Below are positions 1 to 5,462 of a stretch of 5,773 bases of DNA, piece by piece (the stretch's first letter is position 1; each line of letters opens with the position of its first letter). The position numbers were made by a program, and so were the translations under genes. Below the pieces are notes generated by a model. It ran no database searches, was not told the DNA's origin, and worked only from the letters and a program-made list of their open reading frames with translations. Source of the DNA: Desulfurococcales archaeon (GTDB lineage: Archaea; Thermoproteota; Thermoprotei_A; CAZTBM01; SZUA-1508). The stretch lies in the NCBI GenBank assembly GCA_015661855.1, contig DQVH01000065.1, forward strand, positions 1 through 5,773, given 5' to 3'.

Positions 1-671
1 GTTGCAGTTAGTGTTGCATCTATAGCGTCCTCTATGTATAGGTAGCTTTTTCTCTGGGTGCCATCACCTAGAATTTCTAGTTTTCTAGGGTTTCTTTTCA
101 ATTTGATTATGAAGTCGTATATTACTCCATGTCTTAGTCTAGGGCCAACTATGTTGGCATAGCGTAGTATTAGACAGTGTATATTGTAAAGTTTAGCGTA
201 TGTTTTACATAGTATTTCACATGCTGCTTTAGTAGCACCATAGATACTTATAGGTTCTAGAGGGTGATCTTCAGGTGTTGGAATTTTCCTAGCATCACCA
301 TAAACTGTACTACTAGATGCAAAAACGAATAGTTTAACACTATTTACTCTTGAAGCTTCCAATACGTACATTGTAGTTGTAAGGTTCTGTTTATAATGGT
401 CTAATGGCATGTATACACTATGTTTTACCTCAGGGTTTGCTGCTAAGTGGAATACTACATCAACACCTTTAAGTAGGTGAATCCACCTACTAGGCTCTAA
501 TAGATCTGCCTTGACAAACTTAAACCCCCTCTCACCTAGAATATTCTTTAAGTTCTCAAGTCTACCAGTGGATAGGTTATCTACACCAATAACATTATAT
601 CCTTCACTAACAAGTTTCTCAGTAAGAAAGCTACCAATGAACCCTGCACACCCAGTAATAAAGATCCTCAA
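1..671 (-). CDS. galE: UDP-glucose 4-epimerase-like NAD-dependent epimerase (partial, C-terminus missing)
   Basis: Extended short-chain dehydrogenase/reductase that probably interconverts UDP-glucose and UDP-galactose in the cytoplasm, feeding surface-glycan synthesis. I translated 223 codons from TTG at 671. The Rossmann motif GCAGFIG lies at residues 7-13, the strand-2 acidic residue at D31, the segment HLAANPEV at 75-82, the catalytic serine region ASSSTVYG at 118-125, and the YxxxK pair at Y144 and K148. The following stretch (RYANIVGPRLRHG, then GDGTQRKSYLY) closely resembles, from memory, the crenarchaeal GalE of Pyrobaculum calidifontis. The TTG start has GAGGG 8 nt upstream (684-680) and puts the Rossmann motif at the usual distance from the N-terminus. 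An in-frame TTG at 686 lacks a good ribosome-binding site. The reading frame runs off the window at base 1, so perhaps 80-90 residues of the substrate-binding end are missing. Another nucleotide-sugar epimerase or dehydratase specificity cannot be excluded. Confidence 0.9.
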   Translation of the reverse strand, partial: MRIFITGCAGFIGSFLTEKLVSEGYNVIGVDNLSTGRLENLKNILGERGFKFVKADLLEPSRWIHLLKGVDVVFHLAANPEVKHSVYMPLDHYKQNLTTTMYVLEASRVNSVKLFVFASSSTVYGDARKIPTPEDHPLEPISIYGATKAACEILCKTYAKLYNIHCLILRYANIVGPRLRHGVIYDFIIKLKRNPRKLEILGDGTQRKSYLYIEDAIDATLTA

Positions 672-679
672 TACGTTAA

Positions 680-684
680 CCCTC
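680..684 (-). promoter_or_regulatory. Ribosome-binding site deciding the TTG start of galE
   Basis: GAGGG on the minus strand ends 8 nt before TTG 671. It favours this start over the in-frame TTG at 686 and the GTG further upstream, neither of which has a comparable purine-rich site. Confidence 0.55.
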
Positions 685-721
685 AATAGCAGCCTGGAGG
701 ACACTGTTAATTTAGATACTA

Positions 722-731
722 TTATGTATTT
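722..731 (-). promoter_or_regulatory. Possible TATA box of the epimerase gene
   Basis: An A/T-rich element (AAATACATAA, minus strand) is centred about 26 nt before a plausible transcription start near 700, which would give a leader of about 30 nt containing the GAGGG site. A second candidate (CTTTATA, near 773-779) lies further upstream. In AT-rich DNA either could be chance. Confidence 0.3.
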
Positions 732-833
732 TCATAATGGAGTTAACAGAAATACCCTAACAACTCTCACTATAAAGCTTGATACCCTGCATACTTGTAA
801 TGTGTTTTCTCTCACAGTATACATGTAGTGATT

Positions 834-853
834 GTAATTGAAAATACAATTAC
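834..853. repeat. Perfect 7-bp inverted repeat, 6-nt spacer
   Basis: GTAATTG at 834-840 faces CAATTAC at 847-853. A wobble pair and one A-T pair extend the stem outward. It could be an RNA hairpin near the 3' end of the suf transcript or a dyad operator upstream of the epimerase. The sequence alone does not decide. Confidence 0.5.
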
Positions 854-899
854 GAATAGTATTAAGGTATCAATTTTAAGGCTAACAATAGCACTATTC
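854..899. repeat. Perfect 7-bp inverted repeat with long loop, abutting the previous one
   Basis: GAATAGT at 854-860 faces ACTATTC at 893-899 across a 32-nt loop. Its left arm starts on the base immediately after the right arm of the 834-853 repeat, so the two stems could stack. A 7-bp match with a long loop can arise by chance in AT-rich DNA. Confidence 0.35.
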
Positions 900-911
900 T
901 AAGCTTTAAGT

Positions 912-927
912 GTGAGTTTAGTCTCAC
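912..927. repeat. Small hairpin GTGAG/CTCAC
   Basis: Five-bp GC-containing arms at 912-916 and 923-927 enclose a 6-nt loop, and two wobble pairs could extend the stem. It lies about 70 nt downstream of the sufB stop on the minus strand and could help end or stabilise that transcript. No U-run follows, so a classical terminator is not supported. Confidence 0.3.
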
Positions 928-995
928 GTAAACTAGGTGTTTAAGGGTAGATTTATGGTTGTTAAGTTTCTAGTTTAATGGTATGATGCTAGGTT

Positions 996-2231
996 TTAGA
1001 GTTTACTTGATACTATGTTTATTACGTTTTCAATCATGTTTCTTAGTGTTTTTGGTATACCTTTAACCTCTATACTCATAAACCCTCTTACGATTATTGA
1101 TTTTGCTTCTTCATATGTGAATCCCTTAGACATAAGGTAGTATATTTCGTCTTCAGCTATTCTCCCTATTGAGGCTTCATGTGTTAATTCTACATCGTCA
1201 GTTTGTGCTGATAGTTGTGGTACTGCCTCTATTACAGCACTATCTGATAGTAGGAGTCCCATACACTCTATATGCCCCTTTGACTCTCTACCTAAACCTA
1301 CTATTCTACTACGAGCAGTAATTGTCGATTTATCTCTTCCCAGACTTCTCGATACTATTTCGCCTATACTCCTCCTACCCTCAAGTATTATTTCTGCTCC
1401 AATATCCATAATTGAGGTGTTTAAGCCTACACTAACACTTGAAATGTATGCTTTAGAATCTCTACCTCTAAGTTTTACTGTAGGGTATGTTTGTAATGTT
1501 CCTGGGGGAGATAAGACTATATAGTGGCTTATAAATTCACCTTCATCCTCAACTATAACTCCTGTTCTAGGACGTATATGTTGCTGTAAACCCCAACCGT
1601 GAATCATCGTGAATGTTAGTTTAGATCCTTTCCCTACATAGAACTCGCTTACACTAAGATGTATTCCTGACGGTTCTTTAAGAAATGTACATCCGGTTAT
1701 AACGTGGAGTTCAGCATTATCACCTAAAACTATAATGTTATGTGGTGCTTGTAGTATATTACGAGTATACATTAGTAGGCATGTCTGTATTGGGTTTTCA
1801 ACTTTAACACCATCGTCAACTAGAATTACGTAGCCTCCTCTACCATAGAGTTCTACTGTAGCAGTATACTTATCCCTATCTACGGGTATAGCTTTCCAGA
1901 AGTAATCTTTTATTACATCCCAGTAGTTTTCTAAAGCATCCTCTAAAGTTAAAACTTTAACTCCAGGTATTCTCGAATAGTATGATATGATTTTCCAATC
2001 TACTTGATAGTAGCTTCCGGATCTACCAGTTTCTGAAACATCTACACCTACACTCTCTAGTCTAGTTTGAATTTTCGGATCTCTAATGTTGAGTGTTTCT
2101 AGACTAGAAGACTCTAAATGTTTTCTAATGTATGGTTCTAAATCTATATCAGGTCCATACGTAGACTTCTTTGTTAAAGCCTTTCTAGCTCTCTCCTTAA
2201 ATAACTCTCTACTCTTACTCAAAGTATTCAA
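996..2231 (-). CDS. sufB: SufB/SufD-family Fe-S cluster assembly scaffold
   Basis: Scaffold protein that should pair with SufC to build and hand over iron-sulfur clusters in the cytoplasm. Numbering is from TTG 2231 (411 residues). The core beta-helix region has TGCTF with C181, ECMGLL with C323, and LTHEASIGRIAEDE with H351 and E352. By alignment from memory these match E. coli SufB Cys254, Cys405, His433 and Glu434, so the key SufB ligands or sulfur-handling residues are kept. The nearby P-x-L and DDV pattern looks more like SufD. The length is closer to SufD (about 420) than to bacterial SufB (about 495). Only one B/D gene follows sufC, so a homodimeric scaffold, as in the minimal archaeal SufBC/SmsCB systems, is my inference. 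The chosen TTG overlaps the sufC stop (TTGA) and follows GGGGTGG at good spacing. A GTG at 2249 would add six residues and a 22-nt overlap. The order and overlap imply cotranscription and coupled translation with sufC. Confidence 0.9.
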   Translation of the reverse strand: MNTLSKSRELFKERARKALTKKSTYGPDIDLEPYIRKHLESSSLETLNIRDPKIQTRLESVGVDVSETGRSGSYYQVDWKIISYYSRIPGVKVLTLEDALENYWDVIKDYFWKAIPVDRDKYTATVELYGRGGYVILVDDGVKVENPIQTCLLMYTRNILQAPHNIIVLGDNAELHVITGCTFLKEPSGIHLSVSEFYVGKGSKLTFTMIHGWGLQQHIRPRTGVIVEDEGEFISHYIVLSPPGTLQTYPTVKLRGRDSKAYISSVSVGLNTSIMDIGAEIILEGRRSIGEIVSRSLGRDKSTITARSRIVGLGRESKGHIECMGLLLSDSAVIEAVPQLSAQTDDVELTHEASIGRIAEDEIYYLMSKGFTYEEAKSIIVRGFMSIEVKGIPKTLRNMIENVINIVSSKL

Positions 2232-2971
2232 AGCTTCCACCCCAAACACTTAATACACTTCTCAAAACCATACTGTAGTATTGTTTTAACTATTTTCTCT
2301 GCATCTCCTTCACACTTTATTGAGCCATTTATCATTACGTATGCTTTATCAGCTTTAACGTATTTAGCTATTTGAGCTGTATGTGTTATTATTAGTGTTG
2401 AAGCTCCACTACCTACTAGGTGCTCGTTTATAACTTTACCCATTAATGCTATATTCTCTACGTCAACTCCCGAGTCAACTTCATCGAGTAGTGCTAGTTT
2501 TGGTTTCTGCATTAATGTGAGTAGTAGTTCTACTCTCTTCATTTCTCCGCCACTAAAGCCTACATTGATTTCTCTATCTAGTAGGTGTTGTACTTTAAGT
2601 AGTGATGCGTATTCTTCTAGTTCACTAACGATATTCTTAGTTTTACCCCTCTTCCTCAACATATGTACTATGAGGTCTCTAACCTTTACACCTCTAATTT
2701 TTGGTGGAATCTGGTAGGCTAAACTTATACCTTTAAGAACTCTAGCCTCCATAGGTAGCTTTGTAATGTCTTCACCATAGAATATTATTTTACCACTCTC
2801 AACTCTATACTTGGGGTTACCTATAATTGTTTGAACAAGTGTTGACTTACCTGAACCGTTAGGTCCTAGTAGTAGAACTACCTCTCCACACTTAATATTT
2901 AAACTTACATTCTTTAATATCCTCTTGCCACTAACACTAACTGTTAGATCTACTACTTCGAGAGCGTACAT
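2228..2971 (-). CDS. sufC: SufC-family ABC ATPase of Fe-S cluster assembly
   Basis: Soluble ABC-type ATPase that drives conformational change of the SufB/D scaffold. It has 247 residues, the usual SufC length, with no membrane segment. The Walker A motif GPNGSGKST is at 36-44, the Q-loop at Q87 (AYQIPP), the signature FSGGEMKR at 139-146, Walker B with catalytic Glu LALLDE at 159-164 followed by the D-loop SGVD, and the switch histidine at H197 (ITHT). The signature FSGGE-x-KR and the sequence DEVDSGVD after Walker B are typical of SufC rather than of transport ATPases. The C-terminus ends in a short tail with C239-x-x-C242, which I do not recall from E. coli SufC. The ATG has AGGAGG 7 nt upstream. 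The gene sits 46 nt after the radical SAM gene and overlaps sufB by four bases, so it heads or continues an operon. Confidence 0.95.
   Translation of the reverse strand: MYALEVVDLTVSVSGKRILKNVSLNIKCGEVVLLLGPNGSGKSTLVQTIIGNPKYRVESGKIIFYGEDITKLPMEARVLKGISLAYQIPPKIRGVKVRDLIVHMLRKRGKTKNIVSELEEYASLLKVQHLLDREINVGFSGGEMKRVELLLTLMQKPKLALLDEVDSGVDVENIALMGKVINEHLVGSGASTLIITHTAQIAKYVKADKAYVMINGSIKCEGDAEKIVKTILQYGFEKCIKCLGWKL
2237..2243 (-). promoter_or_regulatory. Ribosome-binding site for sufB inside the sufC coding end
   Basis: GGGGTGG on the minus strand, inside the last codons of sufC, precedes TTG 2231 by about 5 nt. It supports the TTG start and translational coupling rather than the GTG at 2249, which has only a weak GAGAAG upstream. 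Confidence 0.5.
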
Positions 2972-2978
2972 TACTAGT

Positions 2979-2984
2979 CCTCCT
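2979..2984 (-). promoter_or_regulatory. Strong ribosome-binding site of sufC
   Basis: AGGAGG on the minus strand ends 7 nt before the ATG at 2971. It is the best match to the archaeal anti-Shine-Dalgarno sequence in the window and firmly supports this start. Confidence 0.75.
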
Positions 2985-3012
2985 ACCCTAAATCTCGGTA
3001 TACTTCAAAACA

Positions 3013-3021
3013 CTATATTAA
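3013..3021 (-). promoter_or_regulatory. Possible TATA box for sufC overlapping the upstream gene's stop
   Basis: TTAATATAG on the minus strand overlaps the TAA stop of the radical SAM gene. A start about 26 nt downstream (near 2991) would give a 20-nt leader containing the AGGAGG site. It suggests sufC may have its own promoter besides readthrough from the upstream gene. Confidence 0.35.
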
Positions 3022-4034
3022 TTACTATATTGGCTTAGTTTTCGCATATTGTACTTGTGTATTGTGGGTTTTATCTTTAAGGGTATTAGGTGTGTTCCAT
3101 CACATGATTTTGCATTAAACCACTCTTTCGATGTTAAACCCTCTCTACATGTAGCATATGATAGTTTACTCCTCCTAGCACAATCTATAACTATCTTTAG
3201 TAGTTTCATTCTCATATTTAATGGGAGGTATCTATAGTTGTCTCTGTACTCGCCATCAATATAGTATAGTCTCCTCCATCTATACTCTATTTCTGGAAAT
3301 GCTGCTATCATTCTCTTGAAGTTATCTGGTCTAACCTTGTATGTTGAGGTTACTATGAACTTTACACCTATACTTGATACTGTATCTACTAGTTCTCTAA
3401 TCTCCACTGGGTCATCATTTAAGTATGGTATTATTGGATCAAGTCTAACTCCGACAGGTATACCGTGTTGTATAGCTTTCTCTATTGCTTTCAGTCTATC
3501 CTTAGGTTTTGGTGTATTTGGTTCTATTTTTGAAGCTAAATTTTCATCTAGTGTTGTTAATGTTAATGTTATAGCTACATTACCTTTAGCTAGTATGCTT
3601 AAATCCCTTAGGAATATTGTGTTCTTTGTTGTTATTAGTATTTTGAATCCTAATGGTATGAGTATTTCTAGAGTTTTCCTAGTTAAACGGTATTGTAGTT
3701 CCTCTGGAGGGTATGGATCACTACTTGTCGACATGTTTATTGGTAGTTTAGGGTTTACTCTCTTAATGTCGTATTGTAGCCTCCTTAAATAATTGCTTTT
3801 AGGAGTACTATATTTTAAACCAATATATGATGTAGCATAACAGTATAGACATCTATGACTACAACCAGTGTAGGGGTGTAGACTGTACTTTGGAGGACAT
3901 GTACAAAGAGTACTACCCCACGGGTTAAAGGGTTTTATTACGTAGAGTGTTAAGGTTCGGTTCAACGAGGTTTCTTCACCCAACTCTGTCGGGTAAGTTG
4001 TCCACATCCCCTCAGCTGACTGTTTACTCTTCAT
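3018..4034 (-). CDS. Radical SAM protein, SplB-like (COG1533-type)
   Basis: Member of the SPL-like radical SAM family, related to spore photoproduct lyase but of unknown substrate in archaea. It has 338 residues from ATG 4034. The cluster motif CSHRCLYC (C58, C62, C65) would bind the [4Fe-4S] cluster that cleaves S-adenosylmethionine. Just before it is the family signature PPKYSLHPYTG, then SSDPYPPEE near 104-112, TTLDE near 160, and VRLDPIIPYLND near 196-207, all typical of the family. Five further cysteines stand out: C44 and C46 before the motif, and C285, C296 and C311 near the C-terminus (CREGL and SCDGTHLIP regions); they might bind a second cluster. A TTG immediately upstream (4037) is an alternative start. 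No strong ribosome-binding site is seen, and the TATA-like element at 4063-4070 suggests a nearly leaderless mRNA. It lies 46 nt before sufC on the same strand. DNA-repair activity is not shown by the sequence. Confidence 0.88.
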   Translation of the reverse strand: MKSKQSAEGMWTTYPTELGEETSLNRTLTLYVIKPFNPWGSTLCTCPPKYSLHPYTGCSHRCLYCYATSYIGLKYSTPKSNYLRRLQYDIKRVNPKLPINMSTSSDPYPPEELQYRLTRKTLEILIPLGFKILITTKNTIFLRDLSILAKGNVAITLTLTTLDENLASKIEPNTPKPKDRLKAIEKAIQHGIPVGVRLDPIIPYLNDDPVEIRELVDTVSSIGVKFIVTSTYKVRPDNFKRMIAAFPEIEYRWRRLYYIDGEYRDNYRYLPLNMRMKLLKIVIDCARRSKLSYATCREGLTSKEWFNAKSCDGTHLIPLKIKPTIHKYNMRKLSQYSN

Positions 4035-4191
4035 CAAACTCTGAGTAGGCGGTTCATCACCGAAATTTATCGTTTTAAAGCTAGTAAATAAATTTAGCTT
4101 ATAAGAATGTACACTTTCATATATTGATAGTTTTAAAAGTTGGATATTAAATTATGTTAGTGAAGATTAAGATGTTATAGGGCGTATATGT
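4035..4191. promoter_or_regulatory. Divergent promoter region between the radical SAM gene and the antiporter
   Basis: This 157-nt AT-rich spacer serves two genes transcribed away from each other. For the minus strand, ATAAATTT at 4063-4070 lies about 32 nt from ATG 4034. For the plus strand there are two TATA candidates, TTTTAAAA at 4131-4138 and ATTAAATTAT at 4146-4155; the second would give a leader of about 16 nt before ATG 4192. An inverted repeat (AAGCTA at 4078-4083, TAGCTT at 4095-4100) lies between the promoters. Confidence 0.5.
4078..4100. repeat. Dyad AAGCTA-N11-TAGCTT in the divergent promoter
   Basis: Perfect 6-bp arms separated by 11 nt form a 23-bp dyad just upstream of the putative TATA box of the radical SAM gene. 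The spacing suits a dimeric helix-turn-helix regulator. No second copy was found in the window, so operator function is only a suggestion. Confidence 0.3.
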
Positions 4192-5349
4192 ATGGACATA
4201 AATACGCTACTACTAGAGTTAGCGGTAATCCTGGTAATTGCTAAACTGTTAGAGGAGGTAATTATTAGGTTTGGTTTTCCACCAATTCTAGGTGATCTAC
4301 TTGCAGGTTTAATTCTTGGTCCAACAATGTTGAATGTCATTATAGTATCTGGTGAATTAGAGTTTCTAGCATGGCTTGGTGTAATAGTATTATTGTTTAT
4401 GGCTGGTCTTGAAACTAAATACTCAGACTTTAAAAGGTACTGTTTTACAGCAGCAGTAGTAGGTATAGGTGGTGTTATAGCAAGTTTCGGTTTAGGTTTT
4501 ATTATGGGAATACTTCTAGGTTACAACTATGTTACATCGGCATTTCTAGGTGCAATATTAACTGCAACCTCAATTAGTATAACAGTTAAAACACTTATGG
4601 ATTTAGGTAGAATGGATAGTGAAGAGTCTGTTCTAGTTATTGAAGCTGCAGTACTAGACGATATATATGGTCTCTTCGTTTTAGCTCTAGTCTACTCATT
4701 AGCGCTAGGTAGACTATTTAATATTATTGATATTTTAATTGGTGTTTTAGGTGTAGTCTTTATAGTGTTAATGGTTATAACTATGCATAAGTTAAATATG
4801 GTTGTACATAGGTTTCTACTTAAACTTAAATTTAGTGAAGCTCCAACAATATTCGTATTATCATTTGGTATTCTAGTAGCTGCTATAACTGGACATTTAA
4901 AGTTGAGTCCAATAGTAGGGGCTTTTATGTTGGGTTTAGCATTATCTGATATGCCTATAGCTGCTTTAATTAATGAGAAACTGTCACTACTAAACTACCT
5001 CTTTGCACCAGTATTCTTTGTTTATGCGGGTCTACTATTAAATCCGTGGGGGACTTCTTGGTCTATAAGTGCAGTTATAGTAGCGTTGCTAATTGTACTA
5101 GTAGGGATAGCGTCGAAGATTATTGGATGTGCTGTTCCAGCAGTACTTCTTGGTGTAAAGTTGCGACAGGCACTAGCTGTTGGTGTAGGTATGATTCCTA
5201 GAGGTGAAGTTGCTTTAATAATTTCTGTTGCAGGTTTATCATTAAATGTTATACCTCAAGAGATTTATCTTGGAACACTACTACTAATATACACTTCTTC
5301 AATTCTAGCTCCACTACTACTAAAGCTAATCTATTCAACTAAGAGTTAG
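4192..5349 (+). CDS. CPA2-family Na+(K+)/H+ antiporter
   Basis: Integral membrane cation/proton exchanger of the Na_H_Exchanger fold (KefB/NapA type). It has 385 residues, almost entirely hydrophobic, with about 12-13 membrane helices by eye. Diagnostic segments are FPPILGDLLAGLILGP (29-44), LLFMAGLE (67-74), the partly unwound helix TATSISITVKTL (124-135), the ion-binding Asp pair D156-D157 in VLDDIYG, K309 in SKIIG, and MIPRGEVALI (334-343). A DD pair plus the lysine in the later core helix is characteristic of electrogenic CPA2 members such as NapA, in contrast to the ND pair of electroneutral CPA1 proteins. The protein ends soon after the last helix, so it has no TrkA/RCK regulatory domain. 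ATG 4192 is the first start after an in-frame stop (4168-4170), and only a weak AGGG precedes it. The A-type ATP synthase K gene follows 113 nt downstream on the same strand, consistent with a role in ion homeostasis. Sodium versus potassium preference cannot be read directly. Confidence 0.92.
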   Translation: MDINTLLLELAVILVIAKLLEEVIIRFGFPPILGDLLAGLILGPTMLNVIIVSGELEFLAWLGVIVLLFMAGLETKYSDFKRYCFTAAVVGIGGVIASFGLGFIMGILLGYNYVTSAFLGAILTATSISITVKTLMDLGRMDSEESVLVIEAAVLDDIYGLFVLALVYSLALGRLFNIIDILIGVLGVVFIVLMVITMHKLNMVVHRFLLKLKFSEAPTIFVLSFGILVAAITGHLKLSPIVGAFMLGLALSDMPIAALINEKLSLLNYLFAPVFFVYAGLLLNPWGTSWSISAVIVALLIVLVGIASKIIGCAVPAVLLGVKLRQALAVGVGMIPRGEVALIISVAGLSLNVIPQEIYLGTLLLIYTSSILAPLLLKLIYSTKS

Positions 5350-5350
5350 A

Positions 5351-5396
5351 ATAGTCTTCACCTACACCATTCATTACATACTGTGTATAGTCTTCA
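5351..5396 (+). repeat. 10-bp direct repeat ATAGTCTTCA, two copies
   Basis: Identical copies at 5351-5360 and 5387-5396, 36 nt apart start to start, lie in the spacer between the antiporter stop and the TATA box of the ATP synthase K gene. They could be a tandem regulator site. With only two copies, chance is also reasonable. Confidence 0.35.
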
Positions 5397-5410
5397 TGTA
5401 GAGTGGTATG

Positions 5411-5422
5411 GAAAATTTTAAA
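5411..5422 (+). promoter_or_regulatory. TATA box of the ATP synthase K gene
   Basis: The run GAAAATTTTAAA has its A/T core centred near 5418. A start about 26 nt downstream (near 5444) gives a leader of about 19 nt containing the GAGGTG ribosome-binding site. The element implies that this gene is transcribed independently of the antiporter. Confidence 0.5.
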
Positions 5423-5450
5423 GGTGAATACACACTTACTGTTACGATAA

Positions 5451-5456
5451 GAGGTG
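5451..5456 (+). promoter_or_regulatory. Ribosome-binding site deciding the GTG start of subunit K
   Basis: GAGGTG ends 6 nt before GTG 5463 and matches the archaeal anti-Shine-Dalgarno complement. The other in-frame GTG (5454) lies inside this element and is therefore unlikely to be the start. Confidence 0.7.
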
Positions 5457-5462
5457 TTAATT

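Larger units (their letters stand above)
672..995. other. Intergenic region between sufB and galE, no convincing gene
   Basis: This 324-nt stretch separates the end of the SufB-family gene from the start of the epimerase, both on the minus strand. It holds the putative epimerase promoter and three small inverted repeats in a row (834-853, 854-899, 912-927). The longest minus-strand reading frame I see here that starts with ATG has 30 codons (824-732), has no recognisable motif and is probably chance. I see no tRNA-like fold and no poly-T terminator directly after the sufB stop. Confidence 0.6.

Noticed and set aside
732..824. Thirty-codon minus-strand frame upstream of galE
   Set aside because: Its length is within chance expectation; there is no ribosome-binding site or recognisable motif.
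511..828. Plus-strand open frame of 105 codons
   Set aside because: It covers the 5' part of the epimerase gene in antisense and runs into the intergenic region; it has no recognisable domain, while the minus-strand frame has clear epimerase motifs.
672..995. tRNA or other known RNA gene in the longest gene-free stretch
   Set aside because: There is no acceptor-stem pairing, no T-loop consensus and the base composition is too AT-rich for a thermophile structural RNA.
2517..3792. Plus-strand open frames at 2517-2717, 3049-3237 and 3316-3792
   Set aside because: They are antisense to sufC and the radical SAM gene, rich in Ser and Leu as expected for reverse-strand shadows, and have no motifs.
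4034..4057. Seven-codon minus-strand frame ending in TGATG at the radical SAM start, a possible leader peptide
   Set aside because: The GGTG next to its ATG has no proper spacing, and the likely transcription start (about 4040) would exclude it.
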